Shown here piece by piece: positions 36,909 to 45,964 of a stretch of 64,000 bases of DNA. Made by a program: the position numbers and the translations under genes. The stretch spans positions 1-64,000 of the forward strand of contig CANBWK010000005.1 of NCBI GenBank assembly GCA_947373105.1, written 5' to 3'. Each line of letters opens with the position of its first letter. Position 1 is the first letter of the stretch. This stretch comes from Comamonadaceae bacterium. Lineage in GTDB: Bacteria > Pseudomonadota > Gammaproteobacteria > Burkholderiales > Burkholderiaceae_C. The notes below the pieces were generated by a model. It worked only from the letters and a program-made list of their open reading frames with translations, was not told the origin of the DNA and did not search any database.

Positions 36909-37559
36909 TCAGTCGTCAATGCCCAGCAAACGCAGCGCTTTCTGATAAGACGCTTGGGGCGCCATCACATCAAAGTGAACGCATTGCATGCCTGCAGCCT
37001 GTCCACCACGCACATTGCGCAATTGATCGTCCACAAAAACGCACGCTTCCAGCCCCAGGCCTAATTGCTGCGCACACAGCTGGTAAGCACGTGGATCGGG
37101 CTTGAGGATGTGGGTGTGGCTGGCATCCACGATCACATCAAATGCCTGCAGCAGGGGCAAACGAGCGCGAAAGCCTTCGCCATAAAACAAATCCAACTCA
37201 TTAGACAAAATGGCCAACTTACATCCTGCAGCCTTGGCCAATGCGATCGCGGACTTGGCTTCGGGTCTAATCACAGCATCTACATCGTCGCCCCGTGCAC
37301 GCTGCACAAAAGTCTCCATGCGAGTCCAATTCTCTCCAAGCAGGGCCCCCACTTCTCGGGTCCGGGCAGTCCAGTAATCGCGTTCACTGATCTTGTCTGC
37401 CTGCATGTCTCGCCACAGCGGATCTTGCTCTGGCGCAAACGGCCCGCGCCATTGCAGCGCGCCGGACGGAAGGCCCAAGGCGGCCTCACTGAGCGCATGG
37501 GTTTCAAACAAGGTGCGGCTGATGACACCGCCAAAATCAAGCACCAATGCGCGGCTCAT
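36909..37559 (-). CDS. HAD family hydrolase
   Basis: LVLDFGGVISRT, CKLAILSNELDLFY, KPDPRAYQLCAQQLGL, CVFVDDQLRNVRGGQAAGM. Confidence 0.87.
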   Translation of the reverse strand: MSRALVLDFGGVISRTLFETHALSEAALGLPSGALQWRGPFAPEQDPLWRDMQADKISERDYWTARTREVGALLGENWTRMETFVQRARGDDVDAVIRPEAKSAIALAKAAGCKLAILSNELDLFYGEGFRARLPLLQAFDVIVDASHTHILKPDPRAYQLCAQQLGLGLEACVFVDDQLRNVRGGQAAGMQCVHFDVMAPQASYQKALRLLGIDD

Positions 37560-38797
37560 GCTGTGGCTTTCAAAATCAGACCTTGCGCCAGCCATTCATC
37601 AAACACGGTCAGCGCATGGGCCGCAAATGCGGCGTCATTGATGTGCGCATTGACACGCGATACTTTGGCGGCGCCCAAGTCACACACATCCAACTCCGCG
37701 AACAGGGCGGCCAGCCCAGCAGGGTCATGCAGAGGTGCACCCGGACGGTCCCACTCCTCAATACCCTGCAAAGGCAACACCAAATGGGTAGGGCCTTGGG
37801 CTTGTCTTAAGCGACGCGCTAACTCACGGGCAAACTCTCTGCGCATGGGAACGTCTATGCCTACCGAGGCGATCAAGCGGTTGTGATCGTGCGATGGACG
37901 CCCCTTAAACCGGGCAGGCTTTTCGCCCCATGCAGGGTAGTCCACCAAGTCGGTAGCCCCCGGAGCGACGATCATGGGCACCCCCTTGAGTCCAGCGCCC
38001 ATCAAGCGATCGGGGCCGGCGCTGACCACTGAGCCGCCCATTTGGTTGACCACTTCTTGCAAGCTGAAGTCCATCACACAAGCAAACTGACCCTGAGCCG
38101 CCAGTGATTCAAACGCTCTGCCTCCCATGCCCGTGGTGTGAAATACCGCCAGATCAAAGCCGCGCTGGTCCAATTCGGTCTTCAAGTGCACCATGTACTG
38201 CAAACAACTCGAACCCAACGAGGTCATACCGACCACCGGGCGTTCAAATCGCGGGACCCTCGCCACGCGGCACGCGCCCACCACCGCACCTGCTGCTTGC
38301 GCCAGAGCAGATTGGCACAAGCTGTTCAACCCGTAAAGCCCGCCCGCCCACAGCACCATCATCAAATCGGGCGGCATGCGTTCGGGTGGCAACAAAGGCG
38401 AAAAAGCCACCGTGGAGAGCACCACCTTGGGAACCCCCAACGGCAAACTGCTGGCCACGTCCAACGCCAGATCGGTGCCCATGGTGCCGCCCAGCACCAA
38501 CAGTCCGTCCATAAGACCCTCGCGGTGCAGTTGCGAAGCCAGGTTGCTCGCGCCTACTGCCATCAGGGCCATGGCGCTGTTTTCATCGCCGCTGTCGATC
38601 ACCTGTTGCAGGGTCACGCCTGCTGCGTTGGCCACCTCGGTGTTGGTCATGTCCGGGATCAGTCGCCCTTGTGCCAGCACCCCCACATCCATGATCAAAG
38701 CCTGTCCCCCTGCGGACAGCACCTGCTCACGCATGAAATCGATCTCATCGCTTTTGGTATCGACCGTCCCCACAATCAGGATAACGGGGGTCTTCAT
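37556..38797 (-). CDS. Tm-1-like ATP-binding domain protein (UPF0261 family)
   Basis: MKTPVILIVGTVDTKSDEIDFMREQVLSAGGQALIMDVGVL...FHTTGMGGRAFESL...GAGLKGVPMIVAPGATDLVDYPAW. Confidence 0.9.
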   Translation of the reverse strand: MKTPVILIVGTVDTKSDEIDFMREQVLSAGGQALIMDVGVLAQGRLIPDMTNTEVANAAGVTLQQVIDSGDENSAMALMAVGASNLASQLHREGLMDGLLVLGGTMGTDLALDVASSLPLGVPKVVLSTVAFSPLLPPERMPPDLMMVLWAGGLYGLNSLCQSALAQAAGAVVGACRVARVPRFERPVVGMTSLGSSCLQYMVHLKTELDQRGFDLAVFHTTGMGGRAFESLAAQGQFACVMDFSLQEVVNQMGGSVVSAGPDRLMGAGLKGVPMIVAPGATDLVDYPAWGEKPARFKGRPSHDHNRLIASVGIDVPMRREFARELARRLRQAQGPTHLVLPLQGIEEWDRPGAPLHDPAGLAALFAELDVCDLGAAKVSRVNAHINDAAFAAHALTVFDEWLAQGLILKATA

Positions 38798-40158
38798 GCA
38801 CGGCCTTCTTGAACAGCAGCAAAGGCCTCCTCCAGAACGCCACACATGAAGTCCACCTCTTCGCGGGTAATGACCAGCGGCGGCGACAAAATCAAGTTCG
38901 GGCCAGAGATGCGCACCATCAAGCCTGCTTTGTAAGCGGCCTTGGCCACCCGCGCGGGAATGTCACTGGCACGGGTCATCGACGTGCGTTTGGCCTTGTC
39001 GCTTACCATCTCGATGCCCAGCATCAGGCCCACACCGCGCACATCACCCACAAAACTGCAGGTGTCAACCAGCTTGCGCAAACGGGCTTGCAGGTGCGCG
39101 CCCACACGGGTCGCATTGCCGGGAATGTCCAAAGCCTCAATCTGGTCCAACGTGGCCAGCGCCGCTGCAGCCGCCACCGGATGTGCGCTGTAGGTGTACC
39201 CATGCGAAACCGAAGCCGTGCCGGTGGTGTCAGCATCAAACACATCCGCAATGCGGTGGTTGATGGCTGTGGCCCCCATCGGGATATAGCCTGAAGAAAT
39301 GCCTTTGGCCAGGCACCACATGTCTGCGTTCACACCCCACAAACGCGTGCCAAACATCTCGCCACTGCGGCCAAAACCGGTCACCACCTCATCGGCAATC
39401 AAGAGCACGCCGTACTTGTCGCAAATCTGGCGCACCAGCGGCCAGTAGTTGGGCGGGGGCACAATCACACCGCCCGCGCCCTGCACCGGCTCGGCGATGA
39501 AGGCCGCCACCGTGTCCGGGCCCTGAAACACGATTTCGCGCTCCAGCAGTTCAGCACAAATTTCGCCCAAGCGAATCGGGTCTTCGGTGTAGGGGTTGTG
39601 GTACGCCCAAGGCGTGTCAATGTGAAAACACCCGGGCAGCAGCGGCTCATAGGCTCGTCGAAAGTTGGTGTTACCGTTCACGCTCATGCCGCCAAAGTGC
39701 ACGCCGTGGTAACCCTGTCGCAAACTGATGAACTTGAAACGGTCGGCCTGACCTTTGAGCTTCCAGTACTGACGAGCGACCTTCAAAGCGCCTTCCACCG
39801 CGTCCGAGCCGCCATTGCTGAACATCACGGTGGCCACATCTTCGGGTTGCATCATCTGCACCAGGCGCTTGGACAACTCGATCGCCCGCACATGGGTGGT
39901 GCCGCGGAACACATTGTAAAACGGCAGCTCGTCCATCTGCGCCACGATGGCGTCGCGCACCGGTTTGTTGCTGTGACCCAGATTGCAGGCCCACAAGCCC
40001 CCCACGCCATCGAGCATCTTGTGGCCGTCTACATCCCAGATCCAACAGCCCTCGCCCTTGGCGATGATGTCGGGGGCTGACTTTTTCATCGCACCGGGAT
40101 GGGCCATGGGGTGCCAGAGGAATTGTGCGTTGTCGGCTTTGAGTTGGTCGTTTTTCAT
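38794..40158 (-). CDS. class III PLP-dependent aminotransferase
   Basis: SNGGSDAVEGALKVARQYWKLKG, AEPVQGAGGVIVPPPNYW, LLIADEVVTGFGRSG. Confidence 0.92.
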   Translation of the reverse strand: MKNDQLKADNAQFLWHPMAHPGAMKKSAPDIIAKGEGCWIWDVDGHKMLDGVGGLWACNLGHSNKPVRDAIVAQMDELPFYNVFRGTTHVRAIELSKRLVQMMQPEDVATVMFSNGGSDAVEGALKVARQYWKLKGQADRFKFISLRQGYHGVHFGGMSVNGNTNFRRAYEPLLPGCFHIDTPWAYHNPYTEDPIRLGEICAELLEREIVFQGPDTVAAFIAEPVQGAGGVIVPPPNYWPLVRQICDKYGVLLIADEVVTGFGRSGEMFGTRLWGVNADMWCLAKGISSGYIPMGATAINHRIADVFDADTTGTASVSHGYTYSAHPVAAAAALATLDQIEALDIPGNATRVGAHLQARLRKLVDTCSFVGDVRGVGLMLGIEMVSDKAKRTSMTRASDIPARVAKAAYKAGLMVRISGPNLILSPPLVITREEVDFMCGVLEEAFAAVQEGRA

Positions 40159-40173
40159 TGTGTTCCTTGAAAA

Positions 40174-41658
40174 TCAGAGCTGAATCCAGGCGGTCTTCAG
40201 GTCCAGGTATTTGTCCATGGCGTGCATCGATTTGTCATGCCCGTTGCCCGACTGGCGCACCCCTCCCAAAGGCACTGTGATGTCTGGCCCGCCATAGGTG
40301 TTGACATGCACCAGCCCGGCCTTGATGGCGCGCACCATGCGGTGCGCCCGCGAGAGGTTGCCCGTCCACACCGCAGAAGCCAGGCCATAAGTCGTGTCAT
40401 TGGCCAAGCGAACGGCCTCGGCTTCGTCGTCAAACGGCAACACAGCGAGCACCGGTCCAAAGACTTCTTCGCGGGCCAGAGTCATGTCGGGCGTCACACC
40501 GTCAAACAAAGCGGGGGTCATGTAAAAACCCCCTGCCACTGGCGCAATCACCTCACCACCTACACGCCATCGTGCACCCTGCTCGCGGGCAGTATGTACC
40601 GCCTTCTGGTTGCGAGACAGTTGAGCGCGGCTGCAGACTGCGCCAATGTCGGTCATCACATCGAGCGGATCACCTACCCGCAGATTGGCGGCAATTTTTT
40701 GGAGCCGCTCGACAAACTCGTCGTGCACCGATCGCTGTACCAACAAGCGAGAGCCCGCCACACACACCTGCCCGCTGTTGCGGTAGATGCCCATGGCCGA
40801 CACCTTGGCCGCGTGCGCCAGATCGGGCGCATCGTCAAAAACGATGTTCGGCGATTTGCCCCCGAGCTCTAAGTAGACTCGCTTGAGGTTGGACTCGGCA
40901 GAGGCTTTGAGCAGCAAACGGCCAACAGGGCCGGATCCGGTGAAGGCCAGAATATCCACATCCATGTGCCGCGCCAGCGCATCACCTGTCACTGCGCCAG
41001 TACCGGTGACTACGTTGAGTACGCCCGCAGGCAAGCCCGCATCGAGACACAACTGCGCTAAGCGCAGCAACGACAGCGACGCATCTTCCGAGGGCTTGAG
41101 CACCACCGAGTTACCTGCAGCCAAAGCAGGCGCGATCTTCCAGGCGCCGATCATCAGCGGAAAGTTCCATGGCACGATGGCTGCGACCACGCCTACCGGC
41201 TCTTTGTGAATCAGGCCCAACGTACCGTCGGGCGTGGGGGCGATCTCGCCGTTGATCTTGTCCGCGCATTCGGCGTAATACCTGAAGGTGCCCGCCGCGC
41301 TGCCGGGCTCGGCCTTCCAGGCCATGGCGATTTCGGTGCCGTTATCGCGCACACCCAGCACCGCGAGTTCAGCATGGTGCGCCTCGATGCGATCGGCAAT
41401 TCGGTGGAGCACCTTCTTGCGCTCGGCAGGTGCCATGCGTGACCACACGCCCTGCTCAAAACTGCAGCGGGCGGCCTGCACAGCGCGGTCCACATCCGCA
41501 AGTCCTGCGGCGGCCAGGGTGCAGAGCGTCTGCCCGTCGATGGGTGAAACCACGGGCAAAGTCTGGCCGGATGATGCGGGCTGCCACTGACCGTCGATCA
41601 GCAGATCTTGGTTGGCAATGGGCAGGTGACGAAGCGCGTCGATGTGTTCTTGTTTCAT
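40174..41658 (-). CDS. NAD(P)-dependent aldehyde dehydrogenase (PuuC-like)
   Basis: VPWNFPLMIGAWKIAPALAAGN, LAFTGSGPVGRLL, LELGGKSPNIVFDDA, NSGQVCVAGSRLLV. Confidence 0.93.
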   Translation of the reverse strand: MKQEHIDALRHLPIANQDLLIDGQWQPASSGQTLPVVSPIDGQTLCTLAAAGLADVDRAVQAARCSFEQGVWSRMAPAERKKVLHRIADRIEAHHAELAVLGVRDNGTEIAMAWKAEPGSAAGTFRYYAECADKINGEIAPTPDGTLGLIHKEPVGVVAAIVPWNFPLMIGAWKIAPALAAGNSVVLKPSEDASLSLLRLAQLCLDAGLPAGVLNVVTGTGAVTGDALARHMDVDILAFTGSGPVGRLLLKASAESNLKRVYLELGGKSPNIVFDDAPDLAHAAKVSAMGIYRNSGQVCVAGSRLLVQRSVHDEFVERLQKIAANLRVGDPLDVMTDIGAVCSRAQLSRNQKAVHTAREQGARWRVGGEVIAPVAGGFYMTPALFDGVTPDMTLAREEVFGPVLAVLPFDDEAEAVRLANDTTYGLASAVWTGNLSRAHRMVRAIKAGLVHVNTYGGPDITVPLGGVRQSGNGHDKSMHAMDKYLDLKTAWIQL

Positions 41659-41700
41659 TCTTTCTCCCTAAGTTCAATGGCGCAGTATTCGGACCAATTT

Positions 41701-42015
41701 TCAGTCGAGCACATGCAGCACGATGCCGTCCAGCGCAGCAGAGGCGATCAACTGGCAGCTCAGGCGGCTGCCGCTTTGGCGTGGCGAGATGACGATGTCG
41801 AGCATGGCATTTTCGACCTCATCCATGGGTGGACAGGCAGCGAGCCAAGCCTCATCGACATAAACATGGCAGGTGGCGCACGACAGGCAGCCGCCGCATT
41901 CGCCCGCGACCCCAGGGATGCTGTTCATCTGCGCGGCGTCCATCAGGTTGGTGCCGTCGTTCACGTCGTCGCTCACGCGATTGCCGTTGCTCATGATCCA
42001 GTGCACTTGGGGCAT
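41701..42015 (-). CDS. 2Fe-2S ferredoxin (adrenodoxin/putidaredoxin type)
   Basis: GECGGCLSCATCHVYV...SRLSCQL cysteine pattern. Confidence 0.93.
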   Translation of the reverse strand: MPQVHWIMSNGNRVSDDVNDGTNLMDAAQMNSIPGVAGECGGCLSCATCHVYVDEAWLAACPPMDEVENAMLDIVISPRQSGSRLSCQLIASAALDGIVLHVLD

Positions 42016-42042
42016 GGTTCGGTCTTTCAGATTTCAGAAATG

Positions 42043-43338
42043 TCAGATGAAACGGATGTAGTAATCACGCAGGGCGTCGCCTTCCAGGCCCGCCGTACGT
42101 TCAATTTCGTGGCGCTTAATGCCCACATGGTTGGCCACCAGACCTTCACCCAACGCTTGCGTGATCGCCATGTCGGCTTCCAGCGCGTCCAGCGCGCCGG
42201 CAAGGGTGTCAGGCACGCTCTGGGTGGCGTCTTTGTTTTCCAAGCAGTCACCCGTTTCGATGGACTGCAGTGCATAAGCATTGGCCACGCCCAGTCGCGC
42301 CGCCTGCAGCACCGCAGCTGTGTGGGTGTAGGGGTTGGCAGCAGCATCGCCCATGCGGTGCTCGATGCGCGCGCCGGGACCCGACTCGGCCGACAGGCGC
42401 ACTGTGACGCCCCGGTGGTCCACCGCCCAGTTTTGCCAAAAGCCCGAGAGACTGGCTGGTTGCAGGCGTTGGTAAGAATTGGCGCTCGGGGCCAGCAAAC
42501 CCGCCAGCGCCTGGTGGTGGTGCATGAGTCCGGCGGTGCAACCCAGTGTGAGGGCGTTGAACTGGCTGGCGTCGTGCCCGCCCGAGATCGCATTGTGGCC
42601 TTGGCCGTCGCGCAGGCTGAAGTTGATGTGCACGCCGCTGCCGCCCACCGTGAGGATCGGCTTGGGCATGAAGGTCAGCACGATGCCATGCTGGAAAGCG
42701 ACTTCGCGTGCCAGCAGGCGAAACAAAAAAATGTCGTCCACCGCCTTGACGGCGCGGTCGTAGGTCAGCGTGAATTCGAACTGCGGCGCGTCGTATTCGG
42801 TGTTCATGCTGTCAATTCGAAAGCCAGCGGCCGTGGCCTTTTCCCAAAGGGCATCGGTGAAGCCCCTCGGGTCGGAAAAGGGGCCTGTGGAATACACATG
42901 GGCCGCAGGCGTGTCATAAGGCTTGAGCGAACCATCGGGCTCGATCTGGAAGGCAAAGGCTTCGAGTTCAATGCCCACCATCGGCTCGTAGCCCACGGCC
43001 TGCCAGTCGGCCACGGCGCGCTTCAAGGCACTGCGCCCACACATGGGCAGGGGCGTGCCGTCGTTAGCTTTGAGGTCGCCAATCGCCACCTTCGTGAACG
43101 GCTGCCAGCCCGGGCGGATGTCTTCGGCGCTGTAGGCCACTTCCATGTCCGGCAGACCTTCCATGACCATGGCGCCAGGCGCAGGGATCAATTCTTTTTC
43201 ATACGTGACGCCAAAAGTGCCCCGGCAAAAGCGGGCACCGCCGCCTTGTCCGGGCTTGAGCGTGACGTATTTTCCTCGCGCTATGGCCAAGTGGTCGCAA
43301 AACAGCACCCGCAGGCGCTCGTGTGCAGCAGAAGTCAT
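42043..43338 (-). CDS. glutamine synthetase-like protein (putative gamma-glutamylamine ligase)
   Basis: EYDAPQFEFTL, GSGVHINFSLRDGQGHNAISGG, ESGPGARIEHRMGDAAANPYTHTAAVLQAARLG. Confidence 0.85.
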   Translation of the reverse strand: MTSAAHERLRVLFCDHLAIARGKYVTLKPGQGGGARFCRGTFGVTYEKELIPAPGAMVMEGLPDMEVAYSAEDIRPGWQPFTKVAIGDLKANDGTPLPMCGRSALKRAVADWQAVGYEPMVGIELEAFAFQIEPDGSLKPYDTPAAHVYSTGPFSDPRGFTDALWEKATAAGFRIDSMNTEYDAPQFEFTLTYDRAVKAVDDIFLFRLLAREVAFQHGIVLTFMPKPILTVGGSGVHINFSLRDGQGHNAISGGHDASQFNALTLGCTAGLMHHHQALAGLLAPSANSYQRLQPASLSGFWQNWAVDHRGVTVRLSAESGPGARIEHRMGDAAANPYTHTAAVLQAARLGVANAYALQSIETGDCLENKDATQSVPDTLAGALDALEADMAITQALGEGLVANHVGIKRHEIERTAGLEGDALRDYYIRFI

Positions 43339-43348
43339 GGTATTCCCT

Positions 43349-44614
43349 TCAGATGAGGTGCATGCGCACCGGCAGGCGTTTGATGCCACAGACAAAATTC
43401 GATCGCAAAAAGGCGTGCTCACCCGTTTGCTCGATGCGGTCGACCCGCTTGATCAGCTCTTGCATCAAGACGCGCAACTCCAGCCGAGCCAGCCACATGC
43501 CCAGACAGGCATGCGCCCCACCCTGACCGAACGACAGGTGGCGGTTCACGCCCCGGTTCAGGTCAACGGTGAATGGGCGATCAAAAGCCTGCTCATCGCG
43601 GTTGCCCGAGATGAACCATAGCAGCACCTTGTCGCCCACCTTGACGCGCTTGCCGTGGTATTCGAAGTCTTCGGTCGCGGTGCGGCGAAAGTGCGTGGCG
43701 GGTGAGGCCCAGCGGATGAACTCGTCGGCCACGCCCTCCCAGGCGGCTTCGCTCTGCACCGCATTGAGCTGCGCCATGAGGCCCGGTTGGTTGGCCAGTG
43801 CGTGCAAGGCGGCGGCGATCGAATAGCGCGTGGTGTCGTTGCCCGCAGCCACCAGCAGGCAAAAGAAGTTGCGAAATTCGGTGTCGCTGATCACATTGCC
43901 CTGAGCGTCGGGCTGGGTGATCAGGTGCAGCACGCCGCTGGTGTCGCCCGCTGCGCGCTTGCGTTCCATCAACTGGGCCGCGTAGTCGAACAGGTCGGCC
44001 CCGGCGGGCGAGCGAAACGGCATGAAGCGGTAAGCCTCGGTGTCCATTTTGTCGACCACATGGCTCGTGAAATCGCTGTCGGTGTTGGCCATGAGCGCGT
44101 CGCCCTTGTCCACCAGCCAGTCCAGATCCTCCTCAGGCAGGCCCGCGATGCGCCCCAGCATGCGCATGGGCAACTGGCGGGCGATCTGGTGCGTGGCGTC
44201 AAACTCGCCCAGCGCCAGGGCCTGATCAAGGATACCCACACACAGCTCGCGGATCTGCTCTTCGTACAACGCCATCATGGGCTTGGAAAAGGCCTTGGCC
44301 ACCAGCATGCGGGTGCGGGTGTGCTCGGGCGGATCGGTCTCTTGAAAGGTGCGCCGCGCCATGTACTCCTCATGCGACTGGTCTTCCATGCGGATGCCCT
44401 GGGCCGAAGACAAGCGCTGGTGGTTGCGGTTGAGCTCCAAAATATCGGCATGCCGCGTGACCGACCAAAAGCCCTTGCCTTCGGACCAATCGCTCCAGGC
44501 CATCGGGTCTTCATCGCGCAGACGCTTGAAGGTGTTGTGCGGCGTGCCGTTCACATAGCTGTCATGGTCCGAAAGGTCTGCGTGGCCATCGTCGGTGGGT
44601 ATCCAAACGGTCAT
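43349..44614 (-). CDS. cytochrome P450
   Basis: I-helix LLVAAGNDTTRYSIAAALHAL, ExxR, RRTATEDFEYHGKRVKVGDKVLLWFISGNRDEQAF, heme loop LSFGQGGAHACLGMWLARLELR. Confidence 0.95.
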   Translation of the reverse strand: MTVWIPTDDGHADLSDHDSYVNGTPHNTFKRLRDEDPMAWSDWSEGKGFWSVTRHADILELNRNHQRLSSAQGIRMEDQSHEEYMARRTFQETDPPEHTRTRMLVAKAFSKPMMALYEEQIRELCVGILDQALALGEFDATHQIARQLPMRMLGRIAGLPEEDLDWLVDKGDALMANTDSDFTSHVVDKMDTEAYRFMPFRSPAGADLFDYAAQLMERKRAAGDTSGVLHLITQPDAQGNVISDTEFRNFFCLLVAAGNDTTRYSIAAALHALANQPGLMAQLNAVQSEAAWEGVADEFIRWASPATHFRRTATEDFEYHGKRVKVGDKVLLWFISGNRDEQAFDRPFTVDLNRGVNRHLSFGQGGAHACLGMWLARLELRVLMQELIKRVDRIEQTGEHAFLRSNFVCGIKRLPVRMHLI

Positions 44615-45336
44615 GTTGTTTCCCTTGCCTGTTCAAAAAACTGCACCATCCATTGACCGAACAGCGGCACATCGGCAGCGTTGGCCAGGCTGGCGTGGGC
44701 GCGGGCCAAAGTGGCAGCATCGAGCTTATCAGCCAGATACCCCAGCAAAGCCTGCATGAACACCAACGGCATTTCAGGGTGGTACTGCGTGGTCCAGATG
44801 TGTTGGCCGATCTGCATCGACGAGAAGGGGCAAAAATCGCTTCCACCAAGGCACTCGGCCCCCTCGGGCATGCGGGTGACTTGTTCGTTGTGGGCCGCCA
44901 TCAAGGTGATGGTGGTGTGAAAGGGCTGCATCCAAGCTCGCGCATGCTGCCAGTGCGTGGCCGCCGTTCCCAAACCCCAGCCCGCCGCGTTACGCGCCAC
45001 CTGCCCGCCCAGTGCCCGGGCCACGGCTTGGTGGCCAAAGCACAGGCCAATCAGCGGCTGGCGCGCCGCATGAACGGATCGGATAAAGGCCAGCAACGGC
45101 CCCACCCAAAGCAAGCTGTCATCGTTGACGGAGGCCGGGCTTCCGGTGATGACATAGCCGTCAAAGGCAGTGGCGCTCGGTGGCAAAATCCCGTCCATGA
45201 CAGGCACAACTGAATATTGCCAATCTGTCCTCAAGGGTTGAAGCAACTGCAAGACCTTATGTCCGTCATTGAGAAAATGCGAGGCAAATTCTGAGGTGTC
45301 ATTGTTGGTCAGCAAAATTGCTATTCGGCGCATCAT
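44611..45336 (-). CDS. class I glutamine amidotransferase-like protein (possible gamma-glutamyl hydrolase)
   Basis: GYVITGSPASVND, PLIGLCFGHQAVARALGG nucleophile elbow, TQYHPEMP. Confidence 0.88.
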   Translation of the reverse strand: MMRRIAILLTNNDTSEFASHFLNDGHKVLQLLQPLRTDWQYSVVPVMDGILPPSATAFDGYVITGSPASVNDDSLLWVGPLLAFIRSVHAARQPLIGLCFGHQAVARALGGQVARNAAGWGLGTAATHWQHARAWMQPFHTTITLMAAHNEQVTRMPEGAECLGGSDFCPFSSMQIGQHIWTTQYHPEMPLVFMQALLGYLADKLDAATLARAHASLANAADVPLFGQWMVQFFEQARETT

Positions 45337-45418
45337 CGGTCAGCTTTCAAAGATCACCCATGCTAATCCTGACACTTGTTGTCAGCTATCAAGTTTGAGC
45401 AGCGCATCACTGGGGTTT

Positions 45419-45835
45419 TCACCCCCTTTCACTGGCCGCCTTCGCTGACAAATAGGCCTTGTAATCACCGCTCGGAATTCGTGTGAAGCCTTGTACACTT
45501 CGGTTGTAGAGATAGCACCAAACCTGATCAGGCAGTCCCTCAGCGGGTTGGACCAGGGCGATGCGTCGGCGTAAATATAAAGAAGCCGCATCGTTATCAG
45601 GGACCACCTCCTCCAGTTCATCCAGTTGCAACAAGAGGGGCATGGAAACGGCATATACCTCACCGGCGACTTTTGACAAGTCATTCGCCGGAGAATCAAT
45701 GATCCCTGGGTAATCTCCCAGGTCGTATAAATGCGCATGAACAAGCCCTGCGCCACGCACAGTGGCACCCTGAAGGAAGGAATGCAAGCGCAGCCCAGAC
45801 AGCAGAGTGCCATAAACAAAAATGAAATGTTTCAT
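45419..45835 (-). CDS. gamma-glutamylcyclotransferase (AIG2/GGCT-like)
   Basis: FIFVYGTLLSGLRLHSFLQGA, AGEVYAVSMPLLLQLDELEEV, WCYLYNRSVQGFTRIPSGDYKAYL. Confidence 0.88.
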   Translation of the reverse strand: MKHFIFVYGTLLSGLRLHSFLQGATVRGAGLVHAHLYDLGDYPGIIDSPANDLSKVAGEVYAVSMPLLLQLDELEEVVPDNDAASLYLRRRIALVQPAEGLPDQVWCYLYNRSVQGFTRIPSGDYKAYLSAKAASERG

Positions 45836-45964
45836 GGATCAAAAGATTAACATGTTGAGCCGGAAAGACATATCGGCTTGCCCTGACGTCTTCAGTCTGC
45901 GCTGAAGCATCTTGCGGCCATAATCTGCCTTGATACAGACCGACTGACCGAATCCATCGTCTCG

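Noticed and set aside
41608-43356. 582-aa + strand ORF antisense to the GS-like, ferredoxin and ALDH genes
   Set aside because: Shadow ORF in high-GC DNA; no recognisable domain, His/Arg/Gly-rich composition, while the opposite strand encodes clear conserved enzymes.
44611-45336. Assigning the class I glutamine amidotransferase as GuaA
   Set aside because: It is a stand-alone amidotransferase domain with no ATP pyrophosphatase/GMP synthase part and sits in a catabolic operon.
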